Below are positions 1 through 13,015 of a DNA stretch of 64,000 nt, piece by piece. The DNA lies in NCBI RefSeq assembly GCF_036324505.1, contig NC_086351.1, forward strand, positions 3,172,001 through 3,236,000. Direction: 5' to 3'. The notes under the pieces were generated by a model. That model was not told the origin of the DNA. It worked only from the letters and a program-made list of their open reading frames with translations, and ran no database searches. Source of the DNA: Eleginops maclovinus. Taxonomy: Eukaryota; Chordata; Actinopteri; Perciformes; Eleginopidae. Every line of letters starts with the position of its first letter. Positions within the stretch are counted from its first letter, which is position 1. The position numbers and the translations under genes are program-made.

Positions 1-392
1 GTGCAGTCAGATGAGTGATGGCTCATCACTGCTCATCACACCAGGGATCAGGAAAATGAACTTCTCCCTAATTAGCATTAGACCGTTTTCTTTTTTGTTA
101 ATTATTCAAGATAATAAGCATATTTTTCTCTGAATAGCAGATAAAATAAGCTGCGAGTTCTCAGTGATTATCCCAAATGCCATTTGTTCGGATGATTGCA
201 CCGTCAGTGGAAAGTCAGAAAGCTGCTAGTGACTCTTTTTATAAAGCATATTCCAACCAGAGGAAAATCAAAGTGCTTTAAAAAGAACAAACCGTTAAAG
301 CCTTTTAGATGTAATGCAACAAATGCATTACACAATTACATTTAAATACATTAAGAAGGCAAAACGAGCTTAAATAATTTACGTTTTTCCAG

Positions 393-3300
393 CAACAAGC
401 AGCCAACGACAGCGCCATGGAGGAGGAGCTGGGGCTGATGGGAGCCTCTGCTGAAGACACCGAGGCTGAACTCATCAGAAAGATCTGCGAGACTGAATTA
501 CTGGCTGGTAATTAAAACATCCTCATAGGTTCTTGACACAGATACTTAATAATGTTAGCATGTGTTAATTCAAGCCTCTTCCTCCCTCTGTGCGTTTAGA
601 GGAGAACCTGCTGTGTGCGTTTCTTCCCCTGCTGGTAAGAGTCTGCAGCTCCCCGGGACGCTACTCCCACCCACAGCTCACCACTGCTTCCTGCCTGGCT
701 CTCTCTCAGTACATGATGATCAGGTAAAGGTTTGCCTCCGTGTGTTTGCAACAACCAGGGTGGGGGGGGAACCCCAACAAATCAAGCTGCTCATCATAAA
801 GTGTAAATTATCAGGATATAACTTTTAATGCTGTTATTTCTCTCTCTAAAAATCAGCCCTTCGGTGTGTGAAGATAACATCCGCCTCATGTTCACGGTGC
901 TGGAGCGCTCCACCCTCCCTGTGGTAAGAGCCAACGCCGTCATAGCCCTTGGTGACCTCATCGTCCGTTTCCCCAACATATTGGAGCCCTGGACGCAGAA
1001 CCTCTATGCCAGGTAATGAACGACATGACGAGTTCAATTAAAATCAGCCGAGTGAATGAATCTGTCACGCCGGCAGCTCGTGCTCATCACCACCCCCTCA
1101 CTGATCAGCTAATCTTCCAATTAGACGCACATCATCACCATATCCTGTTGTTTATTTCCACACAACATTACAAGGATGGCTAATGCTTGACGTGACTCTG
1201 AGTGGGTGTTCTGTAAAAGATGTTTCTCTTGAGCCATCGTCAGCCGGATCCCACCACCATCTCCCAGTTCCTCTCAGCTGCTGTCATAATGCTCCACTGA
1301 ACCACATGATGGAAAAAGTTTCCTCTTTCCATCACCAGTTCTTTAATGGGGGAGCAAACTTTGAGATGATCTATGTTTGTAAACTAAGACAAGACACACT
1401 CGACTAATTCTGCTACGTCATCACATTTTCCTTCTTACCCGCAGCTTGCCTTCAGCCATGTCCCCAAAGTTTAGGTTAGTTTGTCTAAACTGGGTAACAG
1501 GGGCGCTGTGCCCTCATACCGAAATGCAGATTTTCCTCATAACGCGTTGAAGTGATGCCAGAAAACAATATTTCTGTTTGTGAAAAACGGTATAATTAAA
1601 ATAGAGTCTAATAGAGCTTCAGACGGCTGTGTTTTTTAGGGAGCTCCAAATAAATAGGGGACGGATGATATCAATCATGGTACAATATATGTTCATACAT
1701 CAGTTTTTATCCAGGGTACGCGGATGTCTGATATAGGGATTGGGGACCCCTTGCATTAACACTGATGCTGGTACTGTTACCCTTGCCTCTTCTGAAAAAA
1801 TCTACTTCCCTCTCTGTAAAAAAACGGCTCAAACTTTGACATGAGCTATGTTCGTTAACTCTCATGTGAAGATACACAGAAAGATTTCATAAAGTTAATC
1901 ACATTTCCTCCTTACCCACAGTCTGTGTTCAGCCCCGTCACAAAAAGCTAAATTGGCAATGAATGCTTTTAACACACGGAGTTTAACAGCTTTTTAAAGT
2001 GGACGTTTCCATGTATAGCAAATTATAGTACAGCAGTCCTTAAAACTGTGTTCAAACACTGACTGATTTGAAGTTCTCATATTTCTGTTAATGCAGATTG
2101 TCTATTTTTGGTTTGTTGGTTTTGTTTTTAGAATGCCAATATTGAACACTACTGGTACCTGGAATTGTATGGTGGTATGCATCAGTACCTTTGTTTGCTA
2201 CTTTACTTTGTCATATTAAGTAGTATTGTTCAGATCAACAAAGGAACTAAGTTTCCTCCCGCAAAACTATTTCAATGGAGCAAACGAACTTTGCGATCTG
2301 CAGTGCGTCAGATTTCTTCTTTGAAAACTGACCTGCGGTTGCCATGGAAACTGACCATTGCTAAATGGCCAGTAGATGAAACCCACCCCCACACGCGACC
2401 CGGGGTAGTTCCCGTGACCGCCTCAGACGAAGGGCACTTTTGGAGACAAGGAACAGCCTAATTGCTGGTGTGTTGAGTCGAATCAATGACTAGTGTGTCG
2501 TAATTATACCGAGCGGTTGGCTGAGCAGGCGGGAGTAATTTGGGGTGAAGTTGAAGGGTCTTATAAAGGTTTACTCTCGTAGGTAAGCTTTCATTTGTAA
2601 AGCCCTTAATGGTTTCTGCATGTTTCCCTGTAGCGAAACTCAGAAACTGAAGTTTCCATGTTTGATGAAGTGTGCTTTTAATTACAGCGGTGAAGATGCT
2701 CGCATTGACTTGTTTCGGCCGTGTGAAACATTCGGTCCTTTCATTATGCTGCACCGCCCTCCTTGTGTTTTCCACCTGATAAGCATGTCATAATGTTCCC
2801 TAATTGTCTCCCACACACCAACACCTCCACTCTCCTCCAGGCGGCCGCCCTGGAGCCTCCTGATAAGCGCATTAAGAATTAATTACCCGTTGCCAACTCG
2901 CGCACTGGCATTAGAGTGTGTTATGAACAAGTGTCTGATCATCTGCCAGGAGTCCTGCTCTCTGGCATACATGAGAAATGGTTAATGAGTTTCTTTTGTG
3001 TTCTGGTTTTGGGTGAGGGTAAATCTAAATTGGCCTCAGAAAGCGATCAGATTGCTCTGCTACAGCCTGTCCAACTCCATTGTGTTCAGCCGAGGCTGTG
3101 ACAGGGGTTTGGTTTTACTCACTTTCTGCTTAATAACACATTGTTTATAAAAAAGTTTGATCATCTGGGACTGGGAAATTACAAATGCACAGGTGTGAGA
3201 GTTTTACCTCCACCCTAGTTTTTAGTTTGGTTGTTGATTTTCCAAACCTTAACGGTGCCATTACTGAATTTGGTGATCCTCCGACTTTTCCTTTTCTGCC

Positions 3301-6300
3301 ACTAAATGTCACTTTAACTTTAAAATATTCAAAAGTTTTTACATATTGGATTCATTTTATTTATGAAGGCAAAAAAAAGACTGCAGGTTATCTGACTGTG
3401 GCTCAGGAGCTTGAGTGGTCATCTGTCATAAATGTTTCCTAATGACTGTTGATGAAACCACAGTTTTTAACAACAACTTCTTTTAAATATACCATTTGAT
3501 GTGATAATTGACAGTAATGCATGTTCTCTGTGTGATAAAAGTTATCTTAAATTGACCACAGTCATTGCAGTTCAAGTATTTCTTTGCCTTTTTTCAAACG
3601 CATGTTGGTAACTCATCATGAATCAGTTGGGAGGAAAATTCACCTCGTTATTCAACATTTATACGAAAACTGTTAAATTAGGAGGCTATCATTCATGGTT
3701 AGAGGCTGATTAAGAAAGGTACACATCAAATTATTCATCAGCCATATCCTCCTCTCCTCTTTAGGCTCAGTGACGAGGTTCCCTCCGTGCGGCAGACAGC
3801 AGTGACAGTTCTCACACAGCTGGTGCTTAAAGATGTGCTCAAGGTCAAAGGTCAAGTCAGCGAGGTGGCTGTGCTGCTAATTGACCCTGAACCTCACATC
3901 ACCAGCCTCGCCCTCAACTTCTTCAACGAGCTGGCCTCCAAGGTACACGCGCACACACACACACACAGCCTTAATTTGATGGAGCCTTAGTAATTGGGAG
4001 GTTTTTAACTCTTTGTCACCCTTAAGGATAACGCCATCTACAACCTGCTCCCAGATATCATCAGCCGCCTGTCTGACCCCGAGAGAGGCATGAGCTCCGA
4101 GGACTTCAACACCATCATGAAGTGAGTTACAACATTTTAGTGTCTACTCTCATCAGAATATTATCTAAAATACTTCGATCCATTTCAGAATAATAAATAT
4201 TTAGTACCAATACAAACATTTGAAGAATTTAATTACCAATGTAATAAGAAAGTAAAATAGAATATGCTAATGCGGATACCAGCGGCCGAAATGGGATTTC
4301 TCCGCAGGGTGGCTGGCCTCTCCCTTAGGGATAAGGTGAGAAGTTCAGTCATCTGGGAGGGACTCGGAGTAGAACCGCTGCTCCTTCGCTTTGAAAGGAG
4401 CCAGTTGAGGTGGTTCGGCACCTAGTGAGGATGCCACCTGGGCGGCTCCCTAGGGAGGTGTTCCAGGCACGTCCAGCTGGGAAGAGACCGAGGGGTAGAC
4501 CTAGGACCAGGTGGACTATATCTCTTCGCTGGCCTGGGAGCGTCTTGGAATCCCCCAGTCAGAGCTGGTTGATGTGGCCAGGGAAAGAGAAGTTTGGGGC
4601 TCTCTGCTGGAGCTGTTACCTCCGCGACCCTGACGGAAAAGCGGGAGAAGATGGATGGATGGAAGTTAAAACATTTCCAATAAAATTATAAATAAATTGG
4701 GAATAAAATATTGCTATAAACCTAGATAGTAAAAATAAAAAGTAAGAAACTTAAGAAGTTTTTAAAAAATCCCATAAGATGAGTTGTATTTTGAAATAAT
4801 GTGTATAGAAATATTAGAATAGACTTAAATTAATGTCATGTGAAAATGTACAATAAATTATAATGGAATAATTTATAAGTAGAAGTAAAAATGTGCACAT
4901 TGTACTACAAGCATTAATAATAACTTTATTTATAGAGCACTTTTTAAGGGCTTTACATGGATTCAAAACAAGCCGTTCAGGCGGCAACAGAGCATGCAGC
5001 ACAATTCCCAACCCAATAAAATATACAGCCTTTCAACAATAACAACAGTATTAAAATTTTAGAAATGAAGTCAAAACAAATCAAGCATAGACGTAGAGTA
5101 GAACAGAGCGGTGCCTTCATTAGTTAAGAGCTTCAATAAAAAGTTGAGTTTTATTTATTATCATTAATAATATATGAAGGATAACCTCCAAGCTGTTGCT
5201 CTAATCTGCTCATTTTCCACTGAGGAGTTGTCAGACTCAGCAGGACGGGGAAATCATGACGTGTTTAAAAGGTTCTTTATTTTGAGATGTGTTTAGACGG
5301 TGTATTTTCTTCTGTGTGTTCAGACAGCTCTTCTCCTACATCACCAAGGAACGGCAGACCGAGTCTCTCGTAGAGAAAATGTGTCAGCGCTTCAGAACTG
5401 CCAAGTGAGTGAACCTCTCCACCTCCCTCCCTCTCATCTTTCAGTTGTTCTCTCTTCCCTGCTCATCTGTGTGTCTGCCCTGCAGCGTTTAATTTGTGCA
5501 CGATGCAGGAAGGGGTGTGAGGGTAATTAGTGCTTGAAGAACGATTGACCATTACAGTGAGATTCAGAAATGACGGACATCTCCTACTTCTTCTTCTTCC
5601 CGTCAATGTGCCGCCTCTTTTTCCTTTCAGGCATGAACCTCCTAGAGAAGCCCCCTCCAATAACACTTAATATTCCGATTCCCGTTTTTAAGTAGTAGCG
5701 TGAGCAAGATACCTTTTTATTTTAAAATTGTAAATTCATTCAATTTCCTCGTTTTTGTTACCCATTTAGTTTTCAATCCTAAAAAAAGATGAATTGGCCC
5801 GAATGCTTTTAGCACACTGAATGACACATCATTAAACGTCTTCAAGTATTGATTTAATCATTAGTGTCTAAGGTGAAATTGCCATGTGGTTTCCAGTGCA
5901 TTACCCTTTAAAGCACTGATTGCTCTTTTAAAAATAATTTCAATATGATCTGTAGAACTGACATCTGCGATCATGAACTCTGTCCTAGATTCTACATCTA
6001 CATAAAGACGGACTCATGATCAACTAAAGTAAAGGGCTTTAATTTATAGACTTTTTTCAGATAATAGAGACAATTCCAATCAATAAGGGTGCAGGATTTA
6101 GAGGCAATGATCTGTACAATCTCCTGGATCAATGATGCAACTTAATGCTACTTTGACAGATCTGTGTAAAAAGTCACTCACTTACACCAGAAGAGCAGCT
6201 CCCATTATCAGGTTTCACACACAGGCCTCTGGTATCGCAGCGTTAAAAAATACCTGCAAGTAAAGATCTGCCCTAACCCTCCAAAACATCTAAGCCCTCA

Positions 6301-8176
6301 TTGGCTTTGTATTTATATCTGGGACTGCCTTGTAGTTTTTATCTTAGTATCTAACTGATGTGTTCCTTTTTAAATCACAAAGCATTTGGATTTCCCTTGT
6401 TGTTGAAAGATGATCCACAAATAAACCTACCTCACCTGCACTCTGACACCCTCTTCTCTCACTTTGTCATGGAAACCGTCTCCCCGTGTAGTAGAGGAAT
6501 GTGGATGGAGCAGTTGGCCGGGCTTCAGTCTGCCTCTGACTCATGCTCCATCCATACTCTGCTCAAAGGAAGGACATTTCACATTACACAATGGCAAAGT
6601 GAATTTAGATATGAGGTTCCTGGGGAAATGAGATTTGGAACAAATGCCAGGACCGAAGCCATATTTATTTATTTGAGTAATGCGTTTTCTTATGTTGAGG
6701 ATGTGGAATTTCTATGCATTTCACATAGTTTGTAACCGGGTTAAATCTCCACGGCTCACGTTGTGCCCCCCCTCCCCCCAGGACGGAGCGGCAGTGGTGT
6801 GACTTGGCCGTGTCCCTTTCTCTGCTCTCCATGTGCGAGCGCGGCTTCAAGAGGCTGCAGGAATGCTGGGAGTGTTACAGCGACAAGCTAACGGAGCCCG
6901 GCGTCTACCAGCCGCTGCTGTCCATCACCGCCAAGCTGCGCCGCGGAGCCAAAGCCCTGTTCAAGGTGCGTGGGACAAACAAACATTACGGGCAACGTTA
7001 ATGCACATCAGGTCAACAACATTTGGTTACGCTCTGAACCATTTTTGCACATCTCTGCATCATTTTGACCTTCCCATGCAACTTCTCTCCGTTTCCAGCA
7101 TCATTCCCTGGTTTACTTATACGTTATTTTCCCCCAGGCCCAGGTGGACGAGTTTGAGAAGCGGCTGACTGCGGTTCACACGCGGGGGCTGGAGAACGTG
7201 GAGAGTCCCGAGATGGACGAGGAGAACCAGAGGGAAGGAGGACCCTCGGACAAGACGGTCAATCGAACACCTGCAGCCACCAAAGGCCGGCGGGGGGCAA
7301 AGAGAGGTCAGTGCTCACGGGATCTCACTTTAAGGGCCCTGCTGAGGCTCTTTGAAAAGCACTTTGACGTTGGTAGTTCAGACTGGAAAAGCGTTATGCA
7401 AATGCAGTCTTCATACAGATCTTTTTGTGACAAATGTTCCATCTTCTTCTTTTTGTTTTAGGTCAAGCGAAGGCCTCGGTTTCCGGCCGCGCCGAGGACA
7501 GTTTCATGACGCCTCAGAGATCACGCAGGTCCAAGAAACCTGTGATCACCTTCAGCAGTGATGAAGAAGAAGAGGATGAAGGTGAGTAATCTACTCCTTG
7601 TGGACTTTACATGGCCAATTTCTTATGATTTATGATCAGTTCACTTGAGTTGTTGTGCTGTTATAATATTAGAGTTTCGGTCCATGTCTTACTTGGATCA
7701 ATACAACAAAGCTCAGAGTTTGTGGAGCACCTGACTGAACTCTAAGAGGATTAAAGACTTTTAGAAGTGAGCTGTGGTTCACAGATCTGGAGACGTGTCC
7801 GATCGATTTAATAGAAAACATCTGCAAACTACAAGTCAAGAATATGTCAAAGTAAAACGCTAAGCTACTGGTGTTGCATGAGTAAAGGTTATTTGATACC
7901 CAAACCCACCAAAGAGTGAAAATGACATGCAAAGCACCAACTTCATGCAATATAAGGACATATTAGGAGAAGCACCAAGTTTCAAAAGTGAATCGACTCC
8001 TACCTTGAAGTGGAATTTCCCTTTGAGTCAATGATTGTTTTGTGACACCCCATGCATTATTCTGCCTCTAATCCTCATTTATTTTCTCCTCAGATGCTGT
8101 GATGGCGGAGAGTGAGACGCCTAAAGTGACGACTCCCATCGCCCGCACATCCCGACGCGCCCGCCTCAGAAACTGA
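393..8176 (+). CDS. ncapd2: Condensin complex subunit 1 (NCAP-D2), C-terminal part, 10 exons; 5' end outside window
   Basis: NCAP-D2 is the HEAT-repeat subunit of condensin I, which loads on and compacts mitotic chromosomes. Exons with consistent phase: 393-507, 600-723, 857-1012, 3765-3942, 4027-4121, 5324-5404, 6782-6965, 7138-7306, 7462-7581, 8094-8176. Together they give 434 codons and a TGA. Landmarks shared with vertebrate NCAP-D2 include EEELGLMGASAEDTEAELIR, VKGQVSEVAVLLIDPEPHI, NAIYNLLPDIISRLSDPE, SYITKERQTESLVEKMCQRF and KLRRGAK. The helical HEAT region runs to about exon 7. The tail from 7138 is low-complexity, with basic RSRRSKK followed by an acidic run and several Thr-Pro sites (NRTP, FMTPQR, SETP, VTTP), as expected for mitotic CDK targets; that role is inferred. 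The tail end TSRRARLRN is basic. The N-terminal exons lie left of base 1. Identification is firm; individual exon edges are by eye. Confidence 0.96.
1013..3764 (+). other. ncapd2 intron, 2.75 kb
   Basis: Bounded by donor AG|GTAATG and acceptor TTTAG|GCTCAG. Scattered short open frames here show no family resemblance and no splice-phase logic. I see no recognisable repeat, RNA gene or nested gene. Confidence 0.6.
4262..4665 (+). mobile_element. Degraded 3' fragment of a LINE (non-LTR retrotransposon) in an ncapd2 intron
   Basis: In shifting frames the stretch encodes pieces such as GFLRRVAGLSLRDKVRSSV, RMPPGRLPREVFQARPAGK and RPRGRPRTRW, typical of the end of fish LINE ORF2. It finishes in a GATGGATGGA tail, a usual LINE 3' end. 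Several frame breaks and a stop show it is dead. The exact LINE clade is not assigned. About 250 bases further on (4910-4960) is a short 'ctttatttatagagcac' stretch resembling fish SINE or LINE tails. Confidence 0.75.
5405..6781 (+). other. ncapd2 intron, 1.4 kb
   Basis: Unique-looking AT-rich sequence between donor AA|GTGAGT and a C-rich acceptor (CCCCCCAG). The open frame at 6358-6735 has no recognisable domain and is interrupted by the next real exon in another frame. Nothing else seen. Confidence 0.5.
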
Positions 8177-8341
8177 TCTGTGTTTTATCGTTTGTCTTAT
8201 TTCTGTCTCTTTTTTAACCATATGAATCTTTTATCATTTTAATGAATTTTTACTGTTTTTAAATCTCTTGTACTTTCTGTGGTTTTTAACATATCGCTGC
8301 TTGGCGGTAAACTAATATAACCTCATGATAAGTCTTCTTTT

Positions 8342-8347
8342 AATAAA
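8342..8347 (+). terminator. ncapd2 poly(A) signal
   Basis: AATAAA lies 166 bases after the ncapd2 stop codon, giving a short 3' UTR. It is the first canonical hexamer downstream, so it is the likely cleavage signal. Confidence 0.7.
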
Positions 8348-10200
8348 CCCAATTCTGGTTTTGATACAACTCCACGGTTGTCCGTTTCCTTTCTGCAGAG
8401 GGTCTGGGGTCCGCTGTCAAGTGGATTTACGCTGTCATTACACACAGCTTTGAGTGTCTGTTTGTATCATGTGTTTGGACGGGGGGACGGGGGATTTAAT
8501 GGCTTGTCACAGCTTGCCTGGACAGTATTACTGCCCTGCATGCTTCTCCACAGCCTTTCCCTCCAATTTAGTTCCGTACAGCATGTTTTTTCATATCAGA
8601 TTTAATCCAAAGACACGTTCTGTTCCTGCATGTTTGTTTACAATCCTCTTCGTTCCACATGTTCTGTCCGCCTCTGTTTGCCTGTAATCAATCTCTTTCG
8701 TGTATTAGCCTTCACTCTGGTGCTTCTCTCCTTCCTCCTCCTCCTCCTCTCTTCTCCCTACTTTTCCTCTCCTCACTGACATCACACACATGGAGGTTTA
8801 GCCGCCCTCCCTTTCTCCTCAATGCATATCTCTCCTGTTCGCCTACTCCCTCTCCCACACACTGTCCTCTCCTAAAAGATGAGAGGGGTGCATTTTTCTG
8901 TGTGTGATTGATACGTTACGTAAAGACACTCGCCAACAACAGGCTAACTGCGTGATTGCAGCAGCAGGTTTTTATCTTTATTTGAGTTAAACGTATCAGT
9001 GGGTGGCGAGTGCAAAAAAAACGTTTTTTTACAACTGTATGCAGCGATTTACGAAGCTGCTTTCTGTTTGTGCAGATGAGGAAACATCCCACATTGTGCT
9101 CACAGAAGCTGCTTTAAACGGTTCCTATTATGCATTTGGGTTTTTCCTTTCCTTGTTGTGCTGTAATGTCTCCAAAGGCTTAAATCCAGCACAGGCATAA
9201 TGAGAAAAACAATGCACTTTTTGAACCATAAAGGGGCTCTATTATAGTCATTTCCAAGGTTCATGTTTGTATTTTGTGCTCTCCTGGGACATGTCTCCAT
9301 GCTTTAATGTTCAGAAAGCTCTTTATGTTTCTCATACTGCCTGTGCTGCAGCACCTCTTTTCACCCTCTGTCTGAAACCAGAGCCCAGGCTGCTCTGATT
9401 GATTAGCTGGCCGGCTCTGTTGTGATTGCACGGCCTCTTCGAGATGTCCTGCCCCTTAAACTACAATTTACAATGTGTTGTGATAGCCAATAGAAGTGAG
9501 TGTTACATAGTGATGTCACTATGTTAACAAATGAGTCCAATGGAGGCAGGGTTGTGGAAGAGAAACTCGCTCTGGAGGAAACTTCAGGATTTTAGCCTTT
9601 GCAGACCATTTACATGCACATAAATCTATATAACGCACTACAGGAGAGGACCAACTGTGCTTCAAAGCTTGTTACCATGTCAAAGTAGAGCCACAAAACA
9701 GATCTGAACCTGAAAGGAGCAGAACAGGCCCTCTTTAATCAAGAGAAAATGTCCACTGTCTGCGTGACGGAGGTTTATTTACCCGAAATAATCAGAGGCT
9801 GTGAACTTGGAGGTCGGTGAGTTGGATGGAGCAGTGTTGTAATTTGGCGGCAGGGGGTACAGGGAGCAGATGGCCCTGACAGACTGTAACTCACCCAACA
9901 GAGAGGGGAGGTCAGTGCATGCTGGGAAAAACCCCGAAGACAAAGAGGGAAGAGAGGGAGGCTGATATGCATGAAGAGAATAGTAAAAATATAATTTGGA
10001 TTAGTCGTGAGATCACTTTTTATAACTCAAAGGTCTCTGAGGAGGGCTGCTGCCCTCTGACCTCGCTTTGTGCTGCAGTCCTCTAACTCGCACTGTACAC
10101 ACAGTCACCTTGGCAATGACAAGCACGCTCTCCAAGACTATGACATCACTCCAAAGAAGATGAGGAGGAGGAAGATGTGAGGGGAGTGTGTAGGTGGAGA
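8348..10200. other. Intergenic region ncapd2 to natriuretic peptide gene
   Basis: Pyrimidine-rich up to about 8880, including a short CTC run near 8738-8755. Then comes one copy of the TTAA-ended repeat family (9229-9738), listed separately. No coding exon is supported; the open frames are short and compositionally biased. Confidence 0.5.
9229..9738 (+). repeat. TTAA-ended dispersed repeat, copy 1 (near full length, about 510 bp)
   Basis: Begins ATAAAGGGGCTCTATTATAG and ends AACAGGCCCTCTTTAA, so its ends are roughly inverted. Its core (CTTTAATGTTCAGAAAGCTC then TTTATGTTTCTCATACTGCC, then a stretch with 'accagagccca') recurs at 13797, 28636, 37255 (reverse), 55615 (reverse), 60377 and 61252. 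It looks like a non-autonomous DNA element. The TTAA at the ends suggests a piggyBac-type origin, which is inference. Confidence 0.7.
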
Positions 10201-10229
10201 CCGGGGGGGGGGCTGTCATCTCTGGCTCT

Positions 10230-10481
10230 ACAAAACCTCTGCAGCATCCCAGCTGATGCCCCAACGCTCCGCTCCTAACCAAGAGGACAGACGCAAGAGC
10301 GAGAGAGAAAATTTCCTCTGTTCCATTCCATCAGAGAGCGAGGAAGAGGAGGAGGAGGAGGAGTCAGCGAGAGAAAGTGATGCTCCCTGCAGGTGCAGAC
10401 AACTGAGAGGTAACCGACCCCGAGCGATGGAGAGGAGTCTGTGAGAGCAGAAGAAGAGCTGTGAGAGAAACCCAACAACAG
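10230..10481 (+). other. Possible 5' non-coding exon of the natriuretic peptide gene
   Basis: A purine-rich stretch ends in a good donor (ACAACAG|GTGAGC, donor at 10482). An acceptor (TTTCTTGCAG, ending 11132) lies 57 bases before the natriuretic peptide start codon, so the 5' UTR may be spliced from two exons. The left edge is a guess. The glutamate-rich open frame across it (10256-10444) looks like chance coding of GA-rich UTR. Confidence 0.4.
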
Positions 10482-11189
10482 GTGAGCACTTTATATATTT
10501 ATAGTTAGTGTTTTATTATCAGTCATTCTTACACTTTGTTTTTATTAAAGCTAATTACTTATTTTGTAGACGATACATTTCAGGCTTAAAGCAACATTAA
10601 AGAAATGTAAAGACTTCTTTTAAGTCTTTTATATGTAATTCTCAACAATAAAATGAATAAATCCTCTCAATTTCTCTTAATTTTACACTTAATTCGTACT
10701 TTTTAGGTCAAAAGTCTCTTGAATTGAGAACTATTTCATGTGGAATAAAAAGTATTCCTCTAAAATGCAATTTTTTTAAAAATAAAAAATATAATTTATA
10801 ACAATTTTATTTAATTTTCGTTGACTTTTTTATTATAGATGCAAGACTCTAAAGAGAAACATGGTCTGCAATGTACCTTTAAGTTGTAACCCTAGATACA
10901 ATTACATATTTTGCATTACTCAACTATTTTTAATGTTTATTTCAATGCTAAAAAATTACTTTGGAAAAACACTTAAACCTAAAGTCACTTTGTTAAGGAT
11001 TGGTTAAACTTGTCTGAAAAAGGTTTAAAAATCCATCATTTCCTATCAGATTTTGCAAGATAAAGTGCTCTATATTAACAGTATGTACGTATTTCACAGT
11101 TTTGCAAAAGTATTGTCCTTTATTTCTTGCAGCCGGTGTATTTTCAGTCGTGCTCCAGCTTTATTTTCCGGTCCGTCCTCTCTGCTGCC

Positions 11190-11782
11190 ATGCTGTGTCC
11201 GGCGCTGCTGTGTGTCGCTCTGCTGCTGCTCTCACCTCTGGACATCACAGAGGCTCGCGCTCTGCACCCGTCTCCTGACGCTGTGCAGGTACAAAGGGGG
11301 AGTGGGGGGGGAGTTGAGAGGATAGAAAAAAGGGAGAAAAGAGTGGATTGGGAGAGTGGATGTCAGAGGATAATCCAGAATGAGGGAGGGACAGCAGGAA
11401 GAGAGAGTAATGAAATGTATCCCTGATTGAATCATTCCTCCTACCCTCCCTGACAATTAACTCTAACCTCTCTCCCCTTCTGTAGTTCATGGAGCAGTTT
11501 CTGGAACGCTACAATGACCTTTTGACCCTGGACGACCTGGAGAACCTGTTGAACAGCCCGGCAGAGGAGCAGTCCACGCTGTCCTCGGGGGGCAAAGCAG
11601 CCGAGTACCCCAAAAATGCTGAGGCGCAAACGCAGGCGGAGACCCCCTGGCTGCGACTGCTGAAGGGCGCTCTGGTCAATCAGAAGCGAGCAGAGCCGGA
11701 CCGCTCCCGGAGGGGCTGGAACCGGGGCTGCTTTGGGCTGAAACTGGACCGGATCGGATCCATGAGCGGACTGGGCTGTTAG
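11190..11782 (+). CDS. C-type natriuretic peptide precursor (CNP family)
   Basis: Secreted hormone precursor; CNPs act on guanylyl-cyclase receptors of the NPR-B type. Exons 11190-11288 (33 codons) and 11486-11782 give 131 aa. Residues 1 to about 24 form a signal peptide (MLCPALLCVALLLLSPLDI). An acidic pro-segment follows, with LERYNDLLTLDDLENLL. A furin-type site RSRR precedes the mature 22-residue peptide at 11714-11779. The mature peptide contains the 17-residue disulphide ring, CFGLKLDRIGSMSGLGC, and ends at the second Cys with no tail, which is diagnostic of CNP as opposed to ANP or BNP. The start is the only ATG giving a signal peptide. Teleosts have several CNP paralogues (CNP-1 to CNP-4); I cannot say which this is. 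Confidence 0.93.
11714..11779 (+). other. Mature CNP-22 coding segment
   Basis: Starts GWNRGC directly after the RSRR processing site and ends with Cys just before the TAG stop. The ring is the same as in mammalian CNP; the N-terminal extension differs (GWNR, where human has GLSK). Confidence 0.92.
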
Positions 11783-12114
11783 TGCGGAGACATAAAGACT
11801 GAGGGATCCTTCTAAGAGTATTATAAGGAAACACACACACATGCTTCTCTGTCTCATCCCAGCAGCTGTAGTTTATTCCACGTATTAAAGTGAGTATTAT
11901 GTGAGCTGTATTACATCACAAGTCATCTCTGATTGTTGGGCTTTTTATCTTATATTATGTTTAAAGTAAATTGGCACTTTATGTATTTCTGGCATTTGTC
12001 TCCGTACAGTAAATGTGATTAGACGTGTTAAATCTGTGGGGTGGGGGGGGACATAGATATTCAAACACCTGTGATTCCTGCTGATTTTATTTTTGTTTTC
12101 TTATGATTTGCATG

Positions 12115-12120
12115 AATAAA
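12115..12120 (+). terminator. Natriuretic peptide gene poly(A) signal
   Basis: AATAAA about 330 bases after the stop codon, followed by a GT-rich stretch (GGTGTTGTGTTTT), a normal downstream element. Confidence 0.65.
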
Positions 12121-12280
12121 TGGATTTGACATTTAAGGTGTTGTGTTTTTTATCCACAGATTATCTTTCCACACAAAAATCTAAAAGTGTTTACTCCCTA
12201 TTGACACGTTTCACCTCAATTAGCCCTTAAAGTGCAGCTTCTAATTCCTCTTAAAGATATTTTTAATGCTTTATTAAATG

Positions 12281-13015
12281 CAGAGGTGTAAAGTAACTTA
12301 GTACATTAAGGTAAAAAGTGTACTTCTACTGCACTACATGTATTTAGTACCTTTAGTTGCTAGGCAGATTAGGATTAATGATGGTAAATATAATCTCCCT
12401 TAAATCAGACTGTAGTTCACCTGCAGTAAATCCAGCAGCTACCCTGCAGTATACAAAGCCATTCAAACTAGCTGCACCTTTACCAGCTCTGAGAACACTT
12501 TAATGATCAATCATTATAAAACATATCAGAGATATTATTCTGAAATGGACCAATCAGACAATGACTACTTTTACTGTCGCTACTTTAAGTACATTTAGAT
12601 GAGAGTACTTTCTACTTTCACTGGAGGAACATTTAGAATACTTTCACTGTGACAGAGTATTCCTACACTCTGGTACTTCTACTTTACTCAAGTACAAGAC
12701 CTGAGTACTTCTACTTTACTCAAGTACAAGACCTGAGTACTTCTACTTTACTCAAGTATAAGACCTGAGTACTTCTACTTTTACTCAAGTACAAGATCTG
12801 AGTACTTCTACTTTTACTCAAGAACAAGATCTGAGTACTTCTACTTTTACTCAAGCACAAGATCTGAGTACTTCTACTTTACTCAAGTACAATATCTGAG
12901 TACTTCTACTTTTACTCAAGTACAAGATCTGAGTAATTCTACTTTTACTCAAGTACAAGATCTGAGTACTTCTACTTTACTCAAGTACAGGATCTGAGTA
13001 CTTCTCCCCCCTCTG
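12281..13015 (+). mobile_element. hAT-like non-autonomous element with internal minisatellite, copy 1
   Basis: Starts CAGAGGTGTAAAGTAACTTA and ends in CCCCCTCTG, the degraded inverse of the start. It is flanked by ATTAAATG on the left and GTTAAATG on the right, a 7/8 match consistent with an 8 bp target duplication. A middle block (about 12415-12660) is nearly identical in copies at 31915 and 62605. From about 12670 to 13003 lies a tandem array of a 31-32 bp unit (GAGTACTTCTACTTTACTCA plus AGTACAAGATCT), roughly ten units. It has no coding capacity. Confidence 0.75.

Noticed and set aside
10256..10444. Glutamate-rich small protein
   Set aside because: GA-rich probable 5' UTR ending in a splice donor; no domain or conserved start.
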